This document shows, piece after piece, positions 1 through 5,103 of a DNA stretch of 5,177 bases. How positions within the stretch are numbered: the stretch's first letter is position 1; the number at the start of each line of letters is the position of its first letter. The translations under genes were made by a program, and so were the position numbers. The notes under the pieces were generated by a model. The model did not search any database and had not been told where the DNA came from. It worked only from the letters and a program-made list of their open reading frames with translations. Where the stretch lies: the NCBI GenBank assembly GCA_025928125.1, contig JAICKD010000308.1, positions 1 to 5,177 of the forward strand, in the 5' to 3' direction. This DNA is from Ktedonobacterales bacterium. GTDB lineage: Bacteria > Chloroflexota > Ktedonobacteria > Ktedonobacterales > JADMIN01.

Positions 1-398
1 ACGGGCTTGATACGTACCACGTTATCGGAACTGGGCGAACGACGCACACGGCGCGTGGGAAGGCTCACGCCACGAAACCGCGCCCACCAGCCTAGCGCCA
101 CGCCCGCCGCAAAGAGCAGGAAGCCGCCAAGCCCAATCAGACCACTGACCAGTGTCGCTTCCAGTTGATAATAGGTCAGCCCGGCGCCCACAAGCGCCAG
201 CGCAATGCCGAGCAGCATCAGGGTAATCGGCAATTCAAGACGGGGAATCCACGAGACGCGAGGGCCGCGGGGGCCGCGGGGACGACGAGCGGCTGGGCGC
301 TTGAACGGGCGGATGCGCTCCCCCAGGTCTTGACCAGATTCAGGACCATCGAGGTTGCGCAGAATCTCTTCGATTTCTCGCATATACTTATCAGGCAT
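1..398 (-). CDS. Small two-helix membrane protein, C-terminus cut off by window edge
   Basis: I do not recognise a named family. The visible 132 residues start MPDKYMREIEEILRNLD, a charged, probably helical cytoplasmic head. A strongly basic, Arg/Pro/Gly-rich stretch follows (about 28-48, including RGPRGPR), then two hydrophobic segments at about 57-77 and 83-106 that look like a membrane hairpin. The last visible part is again basic (RFRGVSLPTRRVRR) and the frame is still open at base 1, so the C-terminus is missing. The start is well supported: ATG at 398 has GGAGGT at 405-410 with a 6-base spacer, and a sigma70-like promoter lies at 467-495, so the gene appears to be transcribed on its own. 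By the positive-inside rule both ends should be cytoplasmic. Existence of the gene is fairly secure; function is unknown. Confidence 0.8.
   Translation of the reverse strand, partial: MPDKYMREIEEILRNLDGPESGQDLGERIRPFKRPAARRPRGPRGPRVSWIPRLELPITLMLLGIALALVGAGLTYYQLEATLVSGLIGLGGFLLFAAGVALGWWARFRGVSLPTRRVRRSPSSDNVVRIKP
262..279. repeat. Exact 9-bp tandem duplication inside the small membrane protein gene
   Basis: The unit GGGCCGCGG occurs twice head to tail (262-270 and 271-279). On the coding (minus) strand it encodes the repeated Arg-Gly-Pro of the RGPRGPR stretch, just before the first membrane helix. The unit is a multiple of three, so the frame is kept. It looks like a slippage product in very GC-rich DNA. 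Confidence 0.7.
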
Positions 399-466
399 AG
401 CGACACCTCCGGGAGCAGCCATTCGCGGGCCGACTGCGCCTGGCCACTGCCTGCACCCTGATACCT

Positions 467-495
467 AGTATAGCCCGTGCAGCTACCCAGGGCAA
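467..495 (-). promoter_or_regulatory. Sigma70-like promoter for the small membrane protein gene
   Basis: On the minus strand the -35 hexamer TTGCCC (495-490) and the -10 hexamer TATACT (472-467) are separated by exactly 17 bases, which is optimal. Predicted transcription would begin near 460, giving a leader of about 60 bases before the ATG at 398. The rest of the 145-bp gap (399-543) holds the ribosome binding site and no obvious terminator: there is a weak CCAGGG/CCCTGG inverted repeat at 487-492 and 512-517 but no T-tract. It is therefore unclear where transcription from the upstream DUF2085 gene stops. Confidence 0.7.
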
Positions 496-543
496 GCACC
501 ATCTTACCTACCCCTGGCGAGCCATGAGAGGAATGTGGATCAT

Positions 544-1362
544 TCAGGCCATCAGCGCGTTCATCACCGAGGACTTCAGCAAGAAAAGCGCCATCAATTC
601 CACGACGGCTAGCACGACCACTCCACTGAACACTGGGAAGAACTGCCGCCAGGAGTTGAACCGACCAAGCCGGTTGGTCAGGCCGAGCGCAAAGACCAGG
701 TTCACCAGCGTGAGCGCGAGCACCAACCCAACTGAGCTGAGTATTCCCACCGGATAGAGAATGATCGGCGCGACCGAGATGACCACGAAGAAATCGATGG
801 TCAGCAGTGGAAGCATCAGCGCCAGCTCGCCCAGCGAATCGAAGGATGATCGCGGATCGTCGGCGCGCCAGATCAGCCCGCTGGCGGTCGGCACGATGAT
901 CGCCGCCATCGCCGTTCCCGCACCGAGGCCAGACAGTAGCCGCAGCCAGTTGGCGGGCTGGTAGAGATGCGGCAGGCCCAGGTCAAGGAACAGTGAGTTG
1001 AAGCCATCGACACCCATCAGCAGTATGGCCAGCCCCAGCACGATCATCACCGAGAGGCGCGGCAGGCGCGAGACGCGCAGCCGACGGGACGCCGCCAGGT
1101 AGAGGAAGGTCGTGGCGAAGCCGAGATAGATGCCCGTATTGCGCGCGCAGAGGGGAAGCTGCTCGCCGCCCGGGAAGAACGAGTGGCCCGGCAACTGCGC
1201 GCAGATCCCACCATCGAGGGCGCGCAACCGCTCGATCAGCGTTGCGCCTGGAAAGACCGCCAGCCCCACCAGCGCCAGCGCGTAGCCCGCCAGCAGCCCC
1301 GCCACCAGCCACCGCGGCGGCCCACCAGCGCCACGCTTCGCCTGTGTAGCGGCTACACGCAT
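544..1362 (-). CDS. DUF2085 family membrane protein
   Basis: This 272-residue integral membrane protein is assigned to DUF2085 by its signature: C54-AQLPGH60-SFFPGG, then LPLC72ARNTGIYLGF, and later VDGFNS (118-123) with PHLYQPANWLRLLSGLGAG (131-149). After a basic N-terminus, hydrophobic segments lie at about 18-38, 76-92, 103-124, 143-165, 178-208, 210-229 and 245-263. The molecular function of DUF2085 is not known; the Cys/His pattern suggests metal or redox chemistry at the membrane (inference). In the more familiar form of the motif the CARC segment has a second Cys, here Asn75. The ATG at 1362 is chosen because GAGGAG at 1370-1375 sits 7 bases upstream; an in-frame GTG at 1386 would add 8 residues but lacks a comparable site. 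It follows ccdA by 64 bp and has no convincing promoter of its own, so it is probably co-transcribed with ccdA. Family assignment is confident, role is not. Confidence 0.85.
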   Translation of the reverse strand: MRVAATQAKRGAGGPPRWLVAGLLAGYALALVGLAVFPGATLIERLRALDGGICAQLPGHSFFPGGEQLPLCARNTGIYLGFATTFLYLAASRRLRVSRLPRLSVMIVLGLAILLMGVDGFNSLFLDLGLPHLYQPANWLRLLSGLGAGTAMAAIIVPTASGLIWRADDPRSSFDSLGELALMLPLLTIDFFVVISVAPIILYPVGILSSVGLVLALTLVNLVFALGLTNRLGRFNSWRQFFPVFSGVVVLAVVELMALFLLKSSVMNALMA

Positions 1363-1369
1363 ACGCACA

Positions 1370-1375
1370 CTCCTC
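1370..1375 (-). promoter_or_regulatory. Ribosome binding site fixing the DUF2085 gene start
   Basis: GAGGAG on the minus strand lies 7 bases before ATG 1362. It decides for this ATG over the in-frame GTG codons upstream (1386, 1377, 1368). Confidence 0.65.
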
Positions 1376-1380
1376 ACTGA

Positions 1381-1419
1381 CCTCACCCCCGGCCCCTCTC
1401 CTACGGGGAGAGGGGAGCC
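1381..1419. repeat. GC-rich hairpin, dispersed-repeat-like element between ccdA and the DUF2085 gene
   Basis: CCCCTCTCC (1393-1401) and GGAGAGGGG (1407-1415) form a perfect 9-bp inverted repeat around a 5-base loop, and an outer GG/CC pair can extend it across a small bulge. The flanking CCTCACCCCCGG gives it the look of a short intergenic palindromic repeat that I recall from many bacterial genomes, Chloroflexota among them (memory, not a search). There is no T-tract on either side, so it is not a canonical intrinsic terminator. In the ccdA-DUF2085 transcript it would form a strong hairpin that could act as an RNA processing or stability element, or partly attenuate transcription. Confidence 0.65.
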
Positions 1420-1426
1420 GAAAGCA

Positions 1427-2158
1427 TTATGCGACCCACGAGGGCATGGGAATCCACGAGTTCACGACCAACAGCCAGTTCATCAGAATCATAACACCCA
1501 TGAGGACCAGCAATAGCCCGGTTAGCGTCTCAATGAGCCGCGACCAGCGCCGGAGCCGCGCCAGCACCGGCGTCAGACGGTCAAAGGCGAGACCCAAGGC
1601 GAGAAACGGCAGACTCAACCCCAGCGAATAAACCGCCAGCAGCAGCACCCCCGCGCGCAACGTGCCACCCTGCGCCGCCAGCGCCAGAATCCCCGCGAGA
1701 ATCGGCCCGACGCACGGCGTCCAGCCGAGGGCGAAGATGACGCCGACGACGAACGAGGTGGCGAACCCGGGCTTGCCCATCCGCAACGGGATGCGCCCGG
1801 TGCGGTCGAGCCAGGGCAGCGGCAACAACCCGGTGACATAGAGGCCTAGCGCGATTAGCACGATGCCGCCGACCTGCCGCAATAGTCCTGCGTGGGAAGA
1901 GAGCAGACTACCCAGCTCGCTGGCGGTCGCCCCAAGCGCGATAAAGGCGAGCGAGAAGCCGCCGACAAAGGTCAGCGCTATGGCAACGGCGGTCCGGCGG
2001 ATGCGCTGGCGCTCGTCCCGCTCGGCGGTCGCAAGCTGCCAGACGCCCGGCCCAACCAGTTGCGCGATATAGATGGGCGTCAGCGGTAGCACACACGGCG
2101 AGACGAACGAGAGCAGCCCCGCGAGAAACGCGCCTGCCAGCCCTGCCCAGCCAATCAT
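1427..2158 (-). CDS. ccdA: CcdA-type cytochrome c biogenesis / thiol-disulfide electron transfer membrane protein
   Basis: CcdA proteins (the membrane core shared with DsbD) carry reducing equivalents from cytoplasmic thioredoxin across the membrane to extracytoplasmic thiol proteins, for cytochrome c maturation or disulfide repair. This protein has 243 residues, the usual CcdA size, and both hallmark cysteines: C22 in FVSPCVLPLTPIY (helix 1) and C149 in GWTPCVGPILAGIL (helix 4). Six hydrophobic segments are visible at about 3-23, 57-79, 93-113, 133-158, 167-192 and 210-231. The ATG at 2158 is preferred because AAGGGTGG (2163-2170) lies just upstream; GTG at 2176 would add 6 residues but has no ribosome site. 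It has its own promoter at 2269-2297 with three palindromes in the leader. No thioredoxin-like or cytochrome c biogenesis partner is in the window; the next gene is DUF2085. Family is near certain, client unknown. Confidence 0.95.
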   Translation of the reverse strand: MIGWAGLAGAFLAGLLSFVSPCVLPLTPIYIAQLVGPGVWQLATAERDERQRIRRTAVAIALTFVGGFSLAFIALGATASELGSLLSSHAGLLRQVGGIVLIALGLYVTGLLPLPWLDRTGRIPLRMGKPGFATSFVVGVIFALGWTPCVGPILAGILALAAQGGTLRAGVLLLAVYSLGLSLPFLALGLAFDRLTPVLARLRRWSRLIETLTGLLLVLMGVMILMNWLLVVNSWIPMPSWVA

Positions 2159-2171
2159 CGCGCCACCCTTC

Positions 2172-2187
2172 GTCACATCGTCACATC
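2172..2187. repeat. 8-bp tandem repeat in the ccdA leader
   Basis: GTCACATC occurs twice without a gap (2172-2179, 2180-2187), reading GATGTGAC-GATGTGAC on the ccdA sense strand. It lies directly upstream of the ccdA ribosome binding site. It could be a direct-repeat operator or a slippage product. Confidence 0.6.
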
Positions 2188-2209
2188 ACGGTAAGGTTAG
2201 AACAGTCTC

Positions 2210-2277
2210 GGCCTTGAAAGGCCAGGGTAAGGACGGCGAAGGGCATAAATGCCCACCAGCGACGGCCATTTATAGCC
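2210..2277. promoter_or_regulatory. Cluster of three related 14-bp palindromes over the ccdA promoter and leader (candidate operators)
   Basis: Three sites share a 6-2-6 layout. Site 1 at 2264-2277, read on the minus strand, is GGCTATAAATGGCC (arms match at 5 of 6 pairs). Site 2 at 2241-2254, plus strand, is GGGCATAAATGCCC (perfect arms). Site 3 at 2210-2223, plus strand, is GGCCTTGAAAGGCC (perfect arms). Sites 1 and 2 agree at 11 of 14 positions, sites 2 and 3 at 9 of 14. Site 1 contains the -10 box; site 2 would lie just after the predicted transcription start; site 3 lies about 40 bases further in. Centres are 23 and 31 bp apart. A dimeric repressor binding here is a reasonable inference. 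Sites 2 and 3 could instead act as RNA hairpins with 5-bp stems and 4-base loops. Confidence 0.5.
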
Positions 2278-2297
2278 GAGAGGGTATCCTGTATCAA
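2269..2297 (-). promoter_or_regulatory. Sigma70-like promoter of ccdA
   Basis: On the minus strand TTGATA (2297-2292) and TATAAA (2274-2269) are spaced by exactly 17 bases, close to consensus. The -35 box overlaps the stop codon of the upstream permease gene (TGA at 2296-2294). Transcription is predicted to start near 2262, giving a leader of about 100 bases before ATG 2158. This makes ccdA, probably with the DUF2085 gene, a unit that can be controlled apart from the ABC genes. Confidence 0.7.
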
Positions 2298-4087
2298 TTA
2301 TCAGGCACCGTCGCTTGGAGGATATCCGGCGCGCGCTTGAGCAGTTGCGACGCCGCGATCCGGGTGACCACCTCGTAGAACACGACGGCGTAGAGCAAAG
2401 ACGCGGGCAGGGTAACGACCAGCCATTCTGGGTGCGAGAGAAACAGCGGCAGCAGGAGCGCCGCCGCGACCGGGGCAAGCAGCGCGTACGTTGCCATGCT
2501 CGCAAACCCCATCAGAAGCGTGCGCAGACAGCCATTTCCCGACGCCGCGAAGTTTCCCTGGCCCATACGCATCCGCCGGACGCGCATCGGAATGAAGACT
2601 GAGATCAGATTGCCGCAGCCCATCACCACTAGAATCGCCGCGATGCCGTAGCCCAGCGCGATCGGCACGTTCGACCACGCGCCCCCCAACGCCGCCACCA
2701 GCAGCGTCATCAGCACCGCCAGGCTCCCCGCGACGACGCCAACCGCCAGATTCTTCCCTCTCAAGATATCCAGCGGCCTGACCGGAAACAGGAAAAGCGT
2801 TTGCAAGCCCTCGCGTTCCAGTCCAAACGCATTTTGGGCCAGATTGAGCGTGATGAGCAGCGCTGGCAGCGGCGCGAGGAAGACCTGCCACGGGGCAATC
2901 GGCAGGCCCAATCCGCCGTCGGGACTCGTCAATTCAACGCGCCGACCGCCAAAGATGCTGGGCAGCATGACGAAGACCAGCAGGAAGATGGTGCTGACCA
3001 GCGACGCCTTGATCTGTGGGTCGCGCCAGAAGTAGCGGCGATCTTTATCGGCGATGGCCAGCGCTGGCCCCGAGAACGGCCCCCAGCCACCACGCCGCGA
3101 GCCTGCCTCACTGACCGAGGCTGCTCCAGCGACCGCGGCGCCACCGCCAGCGACCGCGACGCCCGCCCGCCCACGACGCGAGCGACGACGCACCCCAGTA
3201 CCCGCCGACTCCGCCGTGGTAATGCCGCGCTCCAGCACCCACGCCCAGACGACAAGCATCACCACCGCCAGCGCCAGCATCGCGCCGAGCCACGGCAGCG
3301 CCGCCACATAGTTCCCCTGATCGGCCAGGATGATCGCCCGCGCGCCAAAACCCGTCGGGAACCACTGGAGATAACGCTCCAGATGCCACGTGGCGAAGTC
3401 GCTGGGGCGGAAGCCAACCATCGCGCGGCTGACAAACTGATTGATGAGCGCGCACGAGACGCCGAAGAGCGCGAAAAAGACCACCATCAGGTCGCGGAAG
3501 CGGCGGCTGCGCAGAATACCCATCAGCGCGGCCAGCAACAACTGGCTGGTGGTGACGATCAACACATAGACGAGCGCCAGCGCCACCACCGTTATCAGCA
3601 CGGCGGGCAGTGAGGCGTGCCAGCCAACGATGACGGCGGCCAGCAGCGCCAGAATGACGATGGTGCTGATGTCGAGCAGCGTCGCCAGCAGCAGGCTGGC
3701 CATCTGCTCGCCGCGGGTCAGCGGATAGGTCTGGAGCTTGGTGACATCCAGCCCTTCGTTCAGGGTGTATTGCATCAGCGGGAACGCCGCCCAGGCCAGC
3801 CAGAGACCGACGAGCACGATGTAGAGCAGCTGCGCCGCGTCGGGGCGGTCGAGCAGCAGATAGCCCGCGGTCGTGCCAAGGCCGAGCGCCGCCGCTAGTC
3901 CCAGCAGAAAGATAGTGGTAAAGATGAAACCGACGATCTGCCGCGCTGAGTGCGTATTGCCGCGCACGGTCAGCTTCCAGCGCAGCCAGAGCAGCGTGCG
4001 GACATGGTCCCAGCGCAGGCCAAAGCGGCGGGCCATCGGGCGCGCGCCCTCCTGGGACTGCTGTGGCGCGGCGGCTATTCCAGCCAT
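2294..4087 (-). CDS. ABC-2 type exporter permease, two-half, 597 residues
   Basis: This is the membrane subunit partnered with the ATPase encoded just upstream. About 12 hydrophobic segments are visible, six in each half: roughly 51-78, 85-107, 129-155, 158-188, 199-219, 262-285, then 361-380, 399-422, 446-471, 473-500, 522-550 and 555-578. The halves are joined by a hydrophilic Arg- then Gly/Ala-rich linker (about 296-335). Each half carries the same cytoplasmic motif after its second helix: EGL...YPLTRGEQMASLLLA (111-135) and EGL...FPVRPLDILRGKNLA (426-448). This supports an internally duplicated ABC-2 fold, resembling what I recall as the ABC_tran_2 (PF16949) type. Substrate is unknown. 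ATG 4087 overlaps the ATPase gene by 13 bases and has a G-rich site 5 bases upstream; ATG 4036 (residue 18, MARRFGLRW) behind AGGAGG is a real alternative that would leave a 38-bp gap. Permease role is confident, exact start less so. Confidence 0.88.
   Translation of the reverse strand: MAGIAAAPQQSQEGARPMARRFGLRWDHVRTLLWLRWKLTVRGNTHSARQIVGFIFTTIFLLGLAAALGLGTTAGYLLLDRPDAAQLLYIVLVGLWLAWAAFPLMQYTLNEGLDVTKLQTYPLTRGEQMASLLLATLLDISTIVILALLAAVIVGWHASLPAVLITVVALALVYVLIVTTSQLLLAALMGILRSRRFRDLMVVFFALFGVSCALINQFVSRAMVGFRPSDFATWHLERYLQWFPTGFGARAIILADQGNYVAALPWLGAMLALAVVMLVVWAWVLERGITTAESAGTGVRRRSRRGRAGVAVAGGGAAVAGAASVSEAGSRRGGWGPFSGPALAIADKDRRYFWRDPQIKASLVSTIFLLVFVMLPSIFGGRRVELTSPDGGLGLPIAPWQVFLAPLPALLITLNLAQNAFGLEREGLQTLFLFPVRPLDILRGKNLAVGVVAGSLAVLMTLLVAALGGAWSNVPIALGYGIAAILVVMGCGNLISVFIPMRVRRMRMGQGNFAASGNGCLRTLLMGFASMATYALLAPVAAALLLPLFLSHPEWLVVTLPASLLYAVVFYEVVTRIAASQLLKRAPDILQATVPDN
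4048..4053 (-). promoter_or_regulatory. Internal ribosome binding site for the alternative permease start
   Basis: A perfect AGGAGG on the minus strand lies 11 bases before ATG 4036. The spacing is somewhat long but workable. If used, the permease would be 580 residues and would not overlap the ATPase gene. Confidence 0.45.
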
Positions 4088-4932
4088 TCCAGCCCCCCCT
4101 CACGGGTATTGGCGCCGACCAGATCGAGGAAGACATCTTCCAGCGAGCCGCCACTCGCCCCCGCGCGTTGCCGCAGGTCGGCCAGCGTACCCTCGGCGAT
4201 CAGCTGCCCCTGCTTGACGATACCGACGCGGGTGCAGAGCCGCTCCACCACGGCCAGAATGTGCGAGCTGAAGAAGATCGTCGTCCCGCTATTGGTGAGG
4301 TCGCGCAGAATGTCGGCGATGACCCGCGAGCTGACGGGGTCAATGCCCTCGAATGGCTCGTCGAGGAAGAGCACCGCTGGTCGGTGGATCAGCGCTGAGG
4401 CCAGTGCGATCTTCTTGCGCATACCGACGGAGTAGTCGATCACCAGCTTATCGGCATCGTCGCCCAGCATCAGCACGTTGAGTAGCGACTCGGTGCGGCG
4501 GGCCACCTCATCGCGCGGCAGGTCGTAGAGCCGCCCGGCGAACTGGATCAGCTCGCGGCCAGAGAGGCGGTCGTAGAGGTTAAGCTGTTCGGGCAGCACG
4601 CCCATCTGCAGCTTGGCGCGGATCGGATCGCGCCAGACATCGACGCCGCCGACCCAGGCTCTGCCCGCCGAGGGACGCAGCAGCCCCACCAGCATCTTGA
4701 TGGTGGTGGACTTGCCCGCTCCGTTGGGACCGAGAAAGCCAAAGAACTCGCCACGCTTGACGGCCAGCGTCAGCCCGTTGACGGCGACCTTCTTGCCGAA
4801 CGTGCGTGTCAGGCCAAGGGTGGCGATAGCGGCGTCCGGCGGCGGGAATGCGGCTGGCGGGTAGGGCGTTGGCGCCACGGCCTGCGCGGCGGATGTTTCC
4901 GTTGGTGGCTGGTTATAAGGTGGTAGGCTCAT
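4075..4932 (-). CDS. ABC transporter ATP-binding protein (ABC-2 exporter ATPase)
   Basis: This 285-residue cytoplasmic ATPase should dimerise to power the permease encoded next to it. Motifs in order: Walker A GPNGAGKST (68-76, Lys74); Q-loop region GVLPEQLNLYD (111-121), where Glu115 stands at the usual Gln place; signature YSVGM (167-171) instead of LSGGQ; Walker B VLFLDEP (187-193) with catalytic Glu192; D-loop GIDP (196-199); H-loop His224 in FSSHIL. The LPE and YS-x-GM variants are usual in the CcmA/drug-exporter-like ATPases. The first ~35 residues form a Pro/Ala-rich tail before the fold begins at LGLTRTFG. ATG 4932 is chosen because AAAGGA (4938-4943) lies 5 bases upstream; ATG 4938 would add two residues. 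The frame stays open to 5130, but that extension would run into the tRNA gene. The gene leads a two-gene unit with the permease; the substrate cannot be read from sequence. Confidence 0.93.
   Translation of the reverse strand: MSLPPYNQPPTETSAAQAVAPTPYPPAAFPPPDAAIATLGLTRTFGKKVAVNGLTLAVKRGEFFGFLGPNGAGKSTTIKMLVGLLRPSAGRAWVGGVDVWRDPIRAKLQMGVLPEQLNLYDRLSGRELIQFAGRLYDLPRDEVARRTESLLNVLMLGDDADKLVIDYSVGMRKKIALASALIHRPAVLFLDEPFEGIDPVSSRVIADILRDLTNSGTTIFFSSHILAVVERLCTRVGIVKQGQLIAEGTLADLRQRAGASGGSLEDVFLDLVGANTREGGLEWLE
4077..4094. repeat. 9-bp tandem duplication at the ATPase-permease junction
   Basis: On the coding (minus) strand GGCTGGAAT occurs twice in a row (4094-4086 and 4085-4077). It encodes the last residues LEWLE of the ATPase, and its end gives the first bases of the TAG stop. 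The permease ATG at 4087 spans the junction of the two copies, so it would not exist with a single copy. Confidence 0.7.
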
Positions 4933-4986
4933 GAGCATCCTTTGCCTGTTACATCTGATGTCTGGCGGTTGGTGTCCACAGGAGCT

Positions 4987-4992
4987 ATTGTA
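4987..4992 (-). promoter_or_regulatory. Possible -10 box for the ABC exporter genes
   Basis: TACAAT on the minus strand lies about 55 bases before ATG 4932 in the 165-bp intergenic region shared with the tRNA promoter. No good -35 hexamer is found 16-18 bases upstream, so the promoter is either weak, activator-dependent or elsewhere. Confidence 0.35.
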
Positions 4993-5047
4993 GAATACGA
5001 TGCCCAGGGTGCGCTGGTTGCCTCGCGATGGAGGTCGCCGCGATTCC

Positions 5048-5076
5048 TTGCGGCAGGCGGGCGCGTGTGCTACACT
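5048..5076 (+). promoter_or_regulatory. Sigma70-like promoter of tRNA-Arg
   Basis: TTGCGG (5048-5053) and TACACT (5071-5076) are spaced by exactly 17 bases, and TGC directly before the -10 box gives an extended -10 element. Transcription should start near 5083, about 20 bases before the mature tRNA 5' end. Confidence 0.7.
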
Positions 5077-5103
5077 GGAAGCGCTAACACTGCCGAGCCA
5101 CTG

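Noticed and set aside
218..502. 94-residue minus-strand open frame overlapping the small membrane protein gene
   Set aside because: It contains the promoter -10 box and the ribosome site of the better-supported gene starting at 398 and has no ribosome site of its own.
487..517. CCAGGG/CCCTGG inverted repeat as terminator of the DUF2085 gene
   Set aside because: Only 6 bp, a 19-base loop and no T-tract; it also overlaps the -35 box of the next gene.
1391..1419. Intrinsic terminator after ccdA
   Set aside because: The stem is strong but no T-run follows on either strand, so it is reported as a repeat/hairpin instead.
1426..1431. CATAAT as a -10 box for the DUF2085 gene
   Set aside because: The 17-bp-spaced upstream hexamer is GATTCC, unlike a -35 box; the hexamer is formed by the ccdA stop region.
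2801..3613. 270-residue plus-strand open frame inside the permease gene
   Set aside because: Its translation is rich in Arg, Gln, Asp and His without any fold-like pattern, as expected for the antisense shadow of a GC-rich membrane protein gene; the minus-strand permease has clear helices and motifs.
3108..4154. 348-residue minus-strand open frame overlapping the ATPase and permease in another frame
   Set aside because: Arg/Ala/Gly-rich composition with no domains; it overlaps two well-supported genes on the same strand.
5065..5075. GTGT-GCT-ACAC inverted repeat over the tRNA promoter
   Set aside because: Only 4-bp arms, and it is explained by the extended -10 element.
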